From: Kineobactrum sediminis
GTDB lineage: Bacteria > Pseudomonadota > Gammaproteobacteria > Pseudomonadales > Halieaceae
Length of the DNA stretch: 64,000 bases
Assembly: GCF_002868715.1 (NCBI RefSeq)
Contig: NZ_PKLZ01000001.1
Coordinates: 62,001-126,000, forward strand
Reading direction: 5' to 3'
Of this stretch, positions 54,269 through 63,176 are shown in pieces (position 1 is the stretch's first letter; every line of letters begins with the position of its first letter). The position numbers were made by a program, and so were the translations under genes. The notes beneath the pieces are model-generated. The model did no database searches. It was not told where the DNA came from and worked only from the letters and a program-made list of their open reading frames with translations.

Positions 54269-56626
54269 TCAGAAGCGGTAAGTCGCTGCCAAACCGACGG
54301 TACGCGGCCGTGAAATCACATCCTTGGCGCCATTGCCCAGGTAGTTCTGGGACGCGTCGCTACCCATATACTCTTCTTTGTAAACGCCGGTAACGCCCTC
54401 TTCGTTGAAGATATTCTTTGCAAACAGGCTCAGGTCCCAGTGCGCTGTGCGAATACTGGAGACGATATTCCAGAGCTGGAAACCATCCAGGGTCCTGGCA
54501 AATCGCGGTGAGGAACTGATACTGTTTTCGCTGGAAGACTGGTAATACGCGTCAAGCCGGGTAAACCAGTCCATGCCGGAAGAAAGCTGCCGGGAGTAAT
54601 CAAGTGACATGTTGAAGCTGTGCTCGGGAGCGCCCGGCAAACGGGTGCCGTCGGTTGCGACGGGGGTGGTGACCGCCGGGTCGGCGGACACCAGGTCGCC
54701 GGTGAGCTCGGCATCAACATAGGCATAGCCCAGGCTATAGTCTAAGCCGGTAGCCAGCGGACCACGCAGTTCGAGCTCAAGCCCCTGGCTGGCCGCTTCG
54801 TCGCCGTTCTGCACGGCGAAAAATGCCCAGTTGGTGGTTGCCGAGTTCAGCTGCACCTTGTCCCAATCAACATAAAACAGCGCCGCTGTGTAAGTGTGCT
54901 GGCCGCGACTACCTTTTACGCCAAGCTCATAGTTCACCACTGTATCAGCATCGTACAACTGCCAGGCGGGGTCCTCGGCGAACAAGCCCACCGTGGGCAC
55001 CGCATTGGCGCCACCTCGACGGTAGCCTTCCGATACCGTACCGTAAACAAGGGTATCGTCGTTCATGTCCCAGGCCAGGTTGACCTTGAACAACGCATCG
55101 GAATCACTTTGGCTGAACGCGGCTGCAGCGGAAGGCCGGAAGCCGTCGTAAAAGCTGATCTGCTGGAATGTGTCAATATCCGACTTGTTGTCGAAGTAAC
55201 GGACACCACCGGTAAGGTGCACGCTATCGGTGATGTGCCAGGTGAGCTCACCATAGGCTGATGCATCCCGGAAATCTTCTGTACGCCGGTATAGAAAGTC
55301 CTGGTCATCAATTACTACGCCGGGGCCAAAGGCGGCATCAGCCCAATTCTTGAAGCCCAGCAGAAAACTGTCCTGCCCGGACTCTACGGTTTGATCCTGG
55401 TAGTACAGCCCGACCAGGTAATCCACCGGGCCGTCGGTACTGGAAACCAGTCGCAGCTCCTGGATGAATGCTTCGTCGTCATAGGTGCGCTCCGCCCGGG
55501 CCATCGGTCGCGGGTAGTTATAATAAAAAGCGGCGAGCCAGCCCAGCTGGGCGTAAAACCCGGTATTTTCACTGGCACCCTCACCGGAGTGATCATAGTG
55601 CGAGGTGCTTGAGGTCAGGGTGGCAAAGCCCAGGTCAATATCCGCCTCCAGGCTGGTGAGGTTGATATCGCGTGACGACGGCTCAAGCTGGACTGCGCCC
55701 AGTTCGTAATCATTGTAGGGCACGCCGTTGCCGTTGGTACCGTCGGTGGTGCCACGCCGGGCACCAACGTCGTCGGACTGCCAGTGATGGCTGAGGGTGG
55801 CATCAATGCGGTCATTCGGCTGAAAACGCAGCGCGGCGCGGGCAAAGCGGATATCGACATCATCGGCATCGTTGACGCGCTTGTACACCGCGTCATCCGC
55901 CAAAACCCCGTTGGGTGCCACCGGCACACCGGTACTGTCCAGCACATAGACATTGGGGTAGTCGGTGATCCCCGCCTCATCGTTCCGGCCGGCCAATACG
56001 CGCAGGGCCACGGTGTCGCTGAAGGGTATGTTGAGGGTGGCATCGGTGGTCCAGTTCAAGCCACTGGAGCCCTCGGTGTGGCTGAGGGAGGCGGCCACTT
56101 TACCCGTGACCTCCTCAAACTCCGGTTTGCGCATGATGTAGCGCACGGTCCCTGCCAGCGAACCGGACCCGTAAAGAGTGCCCTGGGGGCCGCGCAACAC
56201 TTCCACCCGTTCAAGATCCTTGAGCACAAAATTGGCAAATACCGGGGTATCGTTCACATAGGTGGAAACCGTCGGTGCCGAGGCAGTCGCGAAATCACCC
56301 ACGATGGAGCTGTCCACGTTAAGTCCGCGGATCCGTATCGTGTTAACCGTGCCGGAGTTGCGATGACCGCGATCAATAACGCCCACACCCGCCACCGAGC
56401 GCAACAATTCCGCCTGGTCGGTAATCTGGGCCGCTTCCAGCGAGGCGCCGCTAACGGCGGAAATGTTATAGGGAATATCCAGAATAGACTCACTGCGGCG
56501 GGTAGCGGTTACCAGGACTTCCTCCAGAACCGCGCCCTGGGCCAGGCTGTAGTCCGGCACCAACAAGAGGCTACCCGCGGCGACAGCAATCGAAAGTGTC
56601 TTCTTGTGCATACTGATTTTTTTCAT
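54269..56626 (-). CDS. TonB-dependent outer-membrane receptor 2
   Basis: 785 residues. Signal peptide to about residue 29 ('KTLSIAVAAGSLLLVPDYSLA'-type, 20+ residues), TonB-box-like 'LEEVLVTATRRSESILDIPY', plug with 'IRIRGLNVDSSIVGDF' and 'VEVLRGPQGTLYGSGSLAGTV', then the barrel ending 'RTVGLAATYRF' with the terminal Phe. GGGGAT precedes the ATG at 56626. It is about 120 bp downstream of the nitrilase-type gene and 47 bp upstream of TPR-sulfotransferase 2. Together with receptor 1, two related but not identical importers serve this locus. Confidence 0.95.
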   Translation of the reverse strand: MKKISMHKKTLSIAVAAGSLLLVPDYSLAQGAVLEEVLVTATRRSESILDIPYNISAVSGASLEAAQITDQAELLRSVAGVGVIDRGHRNSGTVNTIRIRGLNVDSSIVGDFATASAPTVSTYVNDTPVFANFVLKDLERVEVLRGPQGTLYGSGSLAGTVRYIMRKPEFEEVTGKVAASLSHTEGSSGLNWTTDATLNIPFSDTVALRVLAGRNDEAGITDYPNVYVLDSTGVPVAPNGVLADDAVYKRVNDADDVDIRFARAALRFQPNDRIDATLSHHWQSDDVGARRGTTDGTNGNGVPYNDYELGAVQLEPSSRDINLTSLEADIDLGFATLTSSTSHYDHSGEGASENTGFYAQLGWLAAFYYNYPRPMARAERTYDDEAFIQELRLVSSTDGPVDYLVGLYYQDQTVESGQDSFLLGFKNWADAAFGPGVVIDDQDFLYRRTEDFRDASAYGELTWHITDSVHLTGGVRYFDNKSDIDTFQQISFYDGFRPSAAAAFSQSDSDALFKVNLAWDMNDDTLVYGTVSEGYRRGGANAVPTVGLFAEDPAWQLYDADTVVNYELGVKGSRGQHTYTAALFYVDWDKVQLNSATTNWAFFAVQNGDEAASQGLELELRGPLATGLDYSLGYAYVDAELTGDLVSADPAVTTPVATDGTRLPGAPEHSFNMSLDYSRQLSSGMDWFTRLDAYYQSSSENSISSSPRFARTLDGFQLWNIVSSIRTAHWDLSLFAKNIFNEEGVTGVYKEEYMGSDASQNYLGNGAKDVISRPRTVGLAATYRF

Positions 56627-56748
56627 GGTGATATCCCCGTTATGTATACCGTAGCGGTCTACCGCTTATATTTAGATTGAGGCTAACGTTACGAGCCTGG
56701 CGTAGCCGGCCATAGAACCAGTTTCCACCCGCGGATGAGTCCAGCGTC

Positions 56749-57615
56749 CTATTCTTCGGGCTGCCGCCACTCATTCCCTGGTACCTGCAATTTTCCCAGC
56801 TGCTGCAACGCGGGGCTTGAGTGTCCCTCGATATACGGCGGAAATTTAACCGGGCTGTCGCGAAAGCTCTTCAATACCTGCCCCAGGCCCATTAGTCCGC
56901 GCTCGCGGGTGCGACGCACGAGTTCAAAGTCGGCCTCAAAGGTAATCACCTCATAGCCGGTACCGGCCTGGTGAATCACGTTGCCCTCGGGACCACACAC
57001 AATGGAGCGGCCATTGCCAAGGCGTCCCGCGACGTTGATATCCACGAAATAGCACTGATTGATCGCCGCATTGGTGCGCGCTATGGCGAGCTCCAGATCG
57101 CGGTCGATGGTATTGGTCATGGTGGGGTGAATAATCACTTCGGCTCCCATCCAGGCCAGGGTTCGTGTGGTTTCAGGGAACCAGCCGTCATAACAGATCG
57201 ATACGCCCATGCGACCGACCTCCGGCACATCGAAAACCACAAAATCGGTGCCGCAGGCAACGCCCTGCTCGTAGGGAAAAAATGGGAACATCTTGCGATA
57301 GCGTGCGACCACCTCACCGGCCGGGTTGATCACCGGCAGCGTATTGAATACCTCTTCACCATCGCGCTCAAACAGTGTTCCGGGCACCAGCCAGATACCG
57401 TGCTCCGCTGCCAGGCGGCAGTAGTGGGCTTCAATGTCCGACGGCAACGGCTGGGCATGTTGAACCCCGGGGCCAAAAGTGGCCAGTTCACCGATTACCA
57501 CCATATTCACCCAGGGGAAGCGAGCTACTACTTTTTTCACTTCCGCATCGATGACAAAAAGATTGTCCCGGTTATCAAGTTCCAGTTGCAGACCGGCAAT
57601 GGCAAAACGTGGCAT
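56749..57615 (-). CDS. Carbon-nitrogen hydrolase (nitrilase superfamily)
   Basis: Cytosolic amidase/carbamoylase-type enzyme of 288 residues. The catalytic triad is readable: Glu43 ('VVIGELATFGP'), Lys108 ('VARYRKMFPFFPYEQG') and Cys141 ('GVSICYDGWFPETTR'). 'ELAIARTNAAINQCYFVDIN' and 'GNGRSIVCGPEGNVI' are further family blocks. Cys followed by Tyr-Asp-Gly-Trp-Phe-Pro-Glu resembles aliphatic amidases and formamidases, so amide rather than nitrile hydrolysis is likelier. Start 57615 has GGGAG six bases upstream; 57654 is less likely. It is the second gene of the minus-strand block. Confidence 0.9.
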   Translation of the reverse strand: MPRFAIAGLQLELDNRDNLFVIDAEVKKVVARFPWVNMVVIGELATFGPGVQHAQPLPSDIEAHYCRLAAEHGIWLVPGTLFERDGEEVFNTLPVINPAGEVVARYRKMFPFFPYEQGVACGTDFVVFDVPEVGRMGVSICYDGWFPETTRTLAWMGAEVIIHPTMTNTIDRDLELAIARTNAAINQCYFVDINVAGRLGNGRSIVCGPEGNVIHQAGTGYEVITFEADFELVRRTRERGLMGLGQVLKSFRDSPVKFPPYIEGHSSPALQQLGKLQVPGNEWRQPEE

Positions 57616-57734
57616 CTCAGGCTCCCGACGCAAAATAATCCGGTTCGGGTGCAAAACACCCGTTCATTTCCGTCAGAGTACAAGTACGCTTACAGCGAGG
57701 TTAGCGCCAGTTAGGGATCGGGGATGAGACCAGT

Positions 57735-59543
57735 TCAGCCGGGCTGGGCCGGCCACTGGATAAGCGCCGCATCAACCAGCTGGTGATCGGCGTCGAACCA
57801 CTTGATCTCACTGCCATCAATCACGACGTACAAAGCAAGGGTTTTACCGTAGGACCACTCATTCCAGCGTCGATACCAGAGGTCACCTTCAACCCACCAT
57901 TCCCCATTGTCACAGTCTTCAGCGGCATAACCGGCCTGCCCTTCCATACCGCCGGCGGCGTGCAACTGGATGCTGGCCGGATCGCCGTAGACGGTATTGA
58001 AGTGAATGACCGCGCCGGACAGGCGGCTCTTTAAAAGCGCGCCACCAATGCGTTCACCGCGGCAGTTATCCAGGGTTTCACTGATGCCGGTAGCAAGGTC
58101 GCGGATTACTGCCGCAAGAGTCGCAACACCCAATCGAATCTGCGATTCATCGAGACTTGTCACCCCCAAACGAAAACTGTTCTCCGGGTGCGCAGAACCA
58201 CTGTAATAGTAGCCCACGGGCTCGACCAGGACGCCGCGCCGTGCGGCCTCGCGCGCCAGCAGCCGGGCATCGAGCCACTCGGGACCATTGACCCAGTAGC
58301 TGGTACCACCCTGGCTGGGTGCGGTAACCACCAGGCTCGGCAAGTAGTGATTCAGGGCATCGCGCAAAGCCAGCCAGCGCTTTCGGAATACCGTATCCAG
58401 CCGCCGATGAAACGCATCGTAGTGACCCAGGGTGAGGAAAAAAGCCATCGCTCGCTGGTTATTGCGCGGCGGGGCACCGGCCAGACTGCGGCGCAGCCTT
58501 CGGGCCGCCTGTATGACCTCTGCGGGTGCAACAATAAAAGCCAACTGCAGGCTGGACGACAATACCGTGGACAAGGAGGAGAGGTACAGCACGCGTCCGT
58601 CCTGGTCCATGCCACACAGGGCGGGATGAGGTTGTCCCAGATAATTCGCCTCGCCGGCATGGTCATCTTCTATCAGCAGCGCATCCACTTCCCGGGCATG
58701 GGCCAGCAGTGTCTGGCGCCGCCCGGTGCTCATGGTAATACCCGTAGGCAGCTGATGGCTGGGGGTTAACACCAGTAGCCGGGAGTCGGACTGTTGCTCG
58801 GGAAGACACAATCCCTCCTGATCAAGCGGCTGGGGCTGCAGGCGCGCACCGAGGCCTGTCAGCAATGCCCTCCATGTGGGCGACCCCGGTTCTTCAACCA
58901 CCACGGTATCACCACGGTTAACCAGCAGCCGTGCGACCAGTGCCCTGGCGGCCTGGATCCCCGGCATGATCAATACCTGGTCGTCCCCGGCCTGGATTCC
59001 GCGCCCGGGCAGCAGCTGAGTGCGAATAGCCTCTATTAACTGCGGGTCGTCCGCGTCTCCGCGATAGTGAATCCAGGCATTGACCTCGCCCACACCGAGG
59101 GCCAGCCGGCTCGCCTCGCGCCACTCATGCACCGGGAACAGGGTCTGGTCGTAGTAACCGTCGATAAGCGGGTAAGGGTACTTTTGCCAGTCCGGTGGCG
59201 CCTGGAATTCAGCACGCTGCGGGCCGGCGCGCAACCGCGCGCTCCAGTCGGCCGCCCCCGCAGCTGCGCCCGTATGCGCTACCTGATAGCTCACCCGGCG
59301 CGCCAATACGTCTTCGTTGACGTAAATACCACTGCGTTCGCGGGTCAGCAGATAGCCTTCATCCATGAGTTGCTGGTAAGCCAGCACCACAGTATTTCGG
59401 GCTACGCCCAATTGCGCCGCCAGCTTGCGCGAAGACGGCAGACGCCGCGCCGGAGCCAGGCTGCCGACCATAATGGCCTCGACAATTTTTTGCCGCAGCT
59501 GGCTCTGCAAGCTCAGCGGGCTGTCTGGATCCAGATAAAACAT
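57735..59543 (-). CDS. MocR-type GntR regulator lacking the PLP lysine, with extra C-terminal domain
   Basis: 602 residues. A GntR winged helix occupies residues 1-75 ('RRLPSSRKLAAQLGVARNTVVLAYQQL'). An aminotransferase fold follows to about 480: 'EEPGSPTWRALL', 'LTPSHQLPTGITM', 'LLIEDDHAGEANY'. In MocR/PdxR proteins the next block reads GTFSKTL-like with the PLP lysine; here it is 'LYLSSLSTVLSSSLQLAFIV', with Thr326 where Lys is expected. About 100 further residues, aromatic-rich ('CDNGEWWVEGDLWYRRWNEW'), follow the fold. Start 59543 has GGAG upstream. It probably controls the downstream block by binding something other than PLP-amino-acid adducts. Confidence 0.88.
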   Translation of the reverse strand: MFYLDPDSPLSLQSQLRQKIVEAIMVGSLAPARRLPSSRKLAAQLGVARNTVVLAYQQLMDEGYLLTRERSGIYVNEDVLARRVSYQVAHTGAAAGAADWSARLRAGPQRAEFQAPPDWQKYPYPLIDGYYDQTLFPVHEWREASRLALGVGEVNAWIHYRGDADDPQLIEAIRTQLLPGRGIQAGDDQVLIMPGIQAARALVARLLVNRGDTVVVEEPGSPTWRALLTGLGARLQPQPLDQEGLCLPEQQSDSRLLVLTPSHQLPTGITMSTGRRQTLLAHAREVDALLIEDDHAGEANYLGQPHPALCGMDQDGRVLYLSSLSTVLSSSLQLAFIVAPAEVIQAARRLRRSLAGAPPRNNQRAMAFFLTLGHYDAFHRRLDTVFRKRWLALRDALNHYLPSLVVTAPSQGGTSYWVNGPEWLDARLLAREAARRGVLVEPVGYYYSGSAHPENSFRLGVTSLDESQIRLGVATLAAVIRDLATGISETLDNCRGERIGGALLKSRLSGAVIHFNTVYGDPASIQLHAAGGMEGQAGYAAEDCDNGEWWVEGDLWYRRWNEWSYGKTLALYVVIDGSEIKWFDADHQLVDAALIQWPAQPG

Positions 59544-59683
59544 AGTTGTCTCCGTGCTTCCCGAATAGTACGGGCTGGCATTTGTGCAAGGCAGGGCCAC
59601 GCCAACAGTGACCAAAGCCGCGGGACGGAGTCAAGGCTTTACTGGAAACCCTCGAAGGATACGGGCACGCCGCAGGAGCCGGC

Positions 59684-60286
59684 TTAGCCCTCGCCGCTGA
59701 TCTCGCTGAGGATCAGATCCAGCTGGTCCAGCATGTGCTCGCTATTGCTGGCGTTAAGGAGGTCGTATTTCAGGGACTCGTCAATGGGCAGCAGTTGCGC
59801 CAGGGTATAACCCAGTTGCCAGGCATCATTAACATTGATATCGAGGCCGATACGACGGACATGGTCGTGCTGCCCAAGACTTTCCAGCACCTCCACCAGC
59901 GACTCCCAGTCGCCTTCCAGCGGCGCGGGCGGCAACGGTGGCTGCACGATGACCTCCCCCAGCACCAGCCCATTCGCAGCGACTCGCGTGTCCACCAGCG
60001 TGAAGCGCTCGCGGCCCTCGATGGTGACCCCCAGCAAACCGTTGGGTAATTGGTCAAAGTCCACTATCCGGGCAATGGTACCGGTTTCGCCAAACTGCTG
60101 CTTGCCACTACCCTGCCGCGCAACTTCCTCGCCGCGGCGTATCCACACTACACCAAAGCCGGTGTCACTCCTCATGCTGTCCCGCACCAGGTCCAGATAG
60201 CGCTGCTCGAAAATCTGTAGCGGCATGCGTCCAAAGGGCAACATGACAGCGGACAATGGAAACAGGGGGAGCTGGTTTGTTTGCAT
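59684..60286 (-). CDS. LON peptidase substrate-binding domain protein
   Basis: 200 residues equivalent to the N-terminal domain of Lon without ATPase or protease parts. 'LPLFPLSAVMLPFGRMPLQIFEQRYLDLV' and 'FGVVWIRRGEEV...GTIARIVDFDQLPNGLLGVTIEGRERF' are diagnostic. Such stand-alone LON domains are common in gammaproteobacteria, with no settled role. Start 60286 has GAGG upstream, fourteen bases after the YkgJ-like stop; an upstream start would add 50 residues out of family. Last gene of the mpl operon. Confidence 0.9.
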   Translation of the reverse strand: MQTNQLPLFPLSAVMLPFGRMPLQIFEQRYLDLVRDSMRSDTGFGVVWIRRGEEVARQGSGKQQFGETGTIARIVDFDQLPNGLLGVTIEGRERFTLVDTRVAANGLVLGEVIVQPPLPPAPLEGDWESLVEVLESLGQHDHVRRIGLDINVNDAWQLGYTLAQLLPIDESLKYDLLNASNSEHMLDQLDLILSEISGEG

Positions 60287-60300
60287 AATCAGTACCTCGT

Positions 60301-60558
60301 TCAGTCCGGGAGACTGAGTATTTCCAGTTCCCGGAGGTTGGCCAGGGCCGTGTCGTAATCGCTGCCGCAAACGGCATATTCCGCCTGGAACGCAGCGCAG
60401 ACCGCAGGCCGGCGCGGGTCTTCGAACAGCCCGCAAAGACGATCACCCGTCAGGTGAATACAGGTCACACCCGCGGGCTTGCCACCGGGCATACCGTAAA
60501 ACGGCGTGGAGATCGATGGCGCCGTACAACAGGCCCCACATCCTGCCCGACACTCCAC
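60301..60558 (-). CDS. YkgJ-family Fe-S/zinc cysteine-cluster protein
   Basis: 85 residues from a GTG start at 60558. The cysteine pattern is that of YkgJ: 'MECRAGCGACCTAP' (C3, C7, C10, C11), 'VTCIHL' (C33), 'LCGLFEDPRRPAVCAAF' (C42, C54) and 'AVCGSDY' (C64). A metal cluster is likely; the function is unknown. The start overlaps the MMPL stop as TAGTG, and GGGAG of the preceding gene's last codons serves as RBS, so translation is coupled. Longer upstream reading is frame noise over the MMPL gene. Confidence 0.85.
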   Translation of the reverse strand: MECRAGCGACCTAPSISTPFYGMPGGKPAGVTCIHLTGDRLCGLFEDPRRPAVCAAFQAEYAVCGSDYDTALANLRELEILSLPD

Positions 60559-63176
60559 TACGTCTCGCTCCCGGCAGCCGCCGGCGCGGCCTCTGGTCCC
60601 AGTGGCTTGACCAGCAGTATCAGTCTTGGCAGCAGTAACAGGGCACCGATCACCGCCGCCGCCATCGCCAGCACCGTCAACAGCCCGAAATAAATGCTGG
60701 GCTTGAAGTTTGATACGGTCAGCATGGAAAACCCGATGATTACCGTGATCGTGGTGTAGTACATGGCCCGACCGATGCTGCCATGACAACGGTACATCGT
60801 CGCCAGATAATTCCTGTCTTTGGGGAATTCACGCATGAACCGATGCACATAGTGGATACAGTCATCCACGCCGATACCGACCACGATCGCGGCAATGGTG
60901 ATGGTCATAATATCCAGGGGAATACCCACCAGCCCCATCACCCCCAGTACCAGGCCCGCCGCCAGCACATTGGGTGCCAGGGCGATAAAAGCGAGAGAAA
61001 GAGAGCGAAACAGCAGCACGAACATCACCAGGATAGAGAGGAACACCACACCAAGGGTGAGAATCTGGGAGCGGAACAGGCTTTGCAGCACATTGTTGTA
61101 AAGCACCAGCATACCGGTAAATTGCACCTGCTCCGGTTCCAGCCCCGTCACTTCTACCAGCTCGTCATGGAGACGCTCCAGGAAGGCATTGCGACGCAGG
61201 TTTTCACTGGTTTCCATCACCCGCACCGTGATCCGCGCCTCTTCATTGTCGGCGGAAAAATACGGCTCCACCATCAGCTCGGCAACCTCCGGCGGCAGGC
61301 TCTTTTGCACCAGCGCCAGCTCTACACTGCCGATATCGTCTCCGAGCAGGCTCTTCACTACTTCAAAAGTAGTGGACAGGGACAAAGTCTTGCCGGTTTC
61401 TCCCTGGCGGTCGACGTGATGGTGTGCCGCATCAATAGTTTCCATTCCCGCCAGGCTGAACCAGTAACTGGGGACAAAACTTTCATCATCGGTACCAAAG
61501 TCATCAAAGCCATTACCGAAGTCATCAGCAAAGTCATCTTCGAAGTCATCTTCAAAATCGTCATTCAGAGCGCCATCAAGCTCTTCGCCACTCTGGCCTT
61601 CGGGGCCTGATGACCCAGCGGACAGGTTTTCAAGGCCCGGCAGCGGCGCGTCGGTGTCCGGTGGCGAAAGAATGATATCCAGGGGAATGGTGCCACCCAG
61701 ACGCGAGTCCAGCAGTTCCATGCCCTGGTAGATTTCAGTGGTCTTCTTGAAGTAGTCAATAAAGCGGTTTTCCACCTCGAGCCGGGACAGGCCGAACAGG
61801 ATCAGCAGAACCAGCAGTGCGGTGACTACCAGGATCGTATTGCCGAAATGCTCGGTCGCCTGGGCAAAATACACCGTGAAGGGTTTGTGCTCTTTTTTGT
61901 AGTGGAAGGGCCTGCCCCTGGGCCAGACCAGGATCAGGCAGGGCACCATCACGAATGCCATAACCAGGCCAATCGCAATTCCCACTGTCATCATCAGGCC
62001 AAAATCAATCACCGGCTGGAGCCCCGACACGATCAGGGAGACAAAAGCAACAATGGTGGTAATACCCGTATATACACAGGGCACCGCCATGAAGCCCACG
62101 GTTTGCAGCACCCGCTGGTGCAGGTCGCCGTCGGGGTTCTCAGCGTGCAGTTCCCGGTAGCGCACCACCAGGTGAATGGCAATGGCCAGCGTAATAATCA
62201 GCAGCACGGCCACGAAATTGGAGGAAATAACCGTCATTCGCCAATCCAGCCAGCCGAGCAGGCCAAGCATGATGGTTACAGTGGCAGCACAGGTAGCCAG
62301 GGGTATGACGGTCCAGCGTACACGACGGAAGATCAGTGCCAGCACCACCATCATGATGCCCAGGATGGCACTACCAAAAGTGATCAGGTCACTGCGCACA
62401 AAGCTCACCATGTCGGCGGCGATCATCGGCACACCACCGACAAAAATCTGTGCATGCTGTTGATAGGATGCGGCGATATTGCGCACTGACTCCACCAGTT
62501 CGCTCTGCGCCTTCAAGGCAGCTGCAGTGTGGGCCTTGAATGCCTCGGTCACCTGCTCAAGCTGTTGCTCTTCCTCTTCGCTGAGACCACTCTCCTGCGC
62601 TTTTACACGTAGGCTCTCACGCTTTTCCAGAAGCTCGAAATAGCGCTCGTCGCGACGGAGATTGACCTGTACTGCTGTCAGTTCACCATCGCGGCTCACC
62701 AGCAGTTCCGAGTAGATAGGGCTGGTGGTGAACTCCTCAAGTGCCTGCTCGCGATCAACATCGGCATTGGCCAGGCTCGGCAGCGGCTCACCGGAGGTGA
62801 TGTCCGACAAACTGATCGGCGGGCTTTCCAGTAACGGCACATCCCACACCGTAACAACCGACGACACACCCTCAAGCTCACGCAGCTCGTTCGCCATTCG
62901 CCTCAACGGCAACAGGGATTCATCACTCAACAACGGCGCGGACGGTTGCCAGGTCAACAGCAAAAAGTCTTCGGCGCTGTATTCCCTGGAAACTTCGCGG
63001 TAAAAGTCCAGCGCCGGATCCCCCTGCAACATCAGGGAGTCGGCGGAGGCGTCAATCCTGATCTTGCCAAGCTGGGACGCACTGGCAACCAGTACCAGCA
63101 ACACCAGCGCCAGGGACAGAAACGGGCGCCGCAAGACCAGCGCATCATAGACATTCAAAAGGGGGTGTTTAGCCAT
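60558..63176 (-). CDS. MMPL/RND superfamily exporter with Asp-Phe repeat loop
   Basis: Inner-membrane RND-superfamily protein of 872 residues in two halves, each with one helix, a periplasmic loop and a five-helix bundle ('MMTVGIAIGLVMAFVMVPCLILV'; 'IAAIVVGIGVDDCIHYVHRFMREF' with the GVDDC motif). It belongs to the lipid/hydrophobe exporter group (MMPL, HpnN-like). The second periplasmic loop contains a tandem acidic segment at about residues 535-560 (DDFEDDFEDDFADDFGNGF), encoded by near-perfect 12-bp repeats. The ATG overlaps the mpl stop (TGATG), and the stop overlaps the ykgJ start. The coupling to a murein-recycling gene suggests an envelope role. Confidence 0.92.
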   Translation of the reverse strand: MAKHPLLNVYDALVLRRPFLSLALVLLVLVASASQLGKIRIDASADSLMLQGDPALDFYREVSREYSAEDFLLLTWQPSAPLLSDESLLPLRRMANELRELEGVSSVVTVWDVPLLESPPISLSDITSGEPLPSLANADVDREQALEEFTTSPIYSELLVSRDGELTAVQVNLRRDERYFELLEKRESLRVKAQESGLSEEEEQQLEQVTEAFKAHTAAALKAQSELVESVRNIAASYQQHAQIFVGGVPMIAADMVSFVRSDLITFGSAILGIMMVVLALIFRRVRWTVIPLATCAATVTIMLGLLGWLDWRMTVISSNFVAVLLIITLAIAIHLVVRYRELHAENPDGDLHQRVLQTVGFMAVPCVYTGITTIVAFVSLIVSGLQPVIDFGLMMTVGIAIGLVMAFVMVPCLILVWPRGRPFHYKKEHKPFTVYFAQATEHFGNTILVVTALLVLLILFGLSRLEVENRFIDYFKKTTEIYQGMELLDSRLGGTIPLDIILSPPDTDAPLPGLENLSAGSSGPEGQSGEELDGALNDDFEDDFEDDFADDFGNGFDDFGTDDESFVPSYWFSLAGMETIDAAHHHVDRQGETGKTLSLSTTFEVVKSLLGDDIGSVELALVQKSLPPEVAELMVEPYFSADNEEARITVRVMETSENLRRNAFLERLHDELVEVTGLEPEQVQFTGMLVLYNNVLQSLFRSQILTLGVVFLSILVMFVLLFRSLSLAFIALAPNVLAAGLVLGVMGLVGIPLDIMTITIAAIVVGIGVDDCIHYVHRFMREFPKDRNYLATMYRCHGSIGRAMYYTTITVIIGFSMLTVSNFKPSIYFGLLTVLAMAAAVIGALLLLPRLILLVKPLGPEAAPAAAGSET
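61499..61566 (-). repeat. In-frame 12-bp tandem repeats encoding Asp-Asp-Phe units
   Basis: Plus strand shows AAGTCATC(A/T)(T)C recurring with 12-bp period (e.g. GAAGTCATC, AAAGTCATC, GAAGTCATC, AAAATCGTC), giving DDFE/DDFA units in the MMPL exporter. The unit length is a multiple of three, so copy-number change keeps the frame. Confidence 0.75.
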
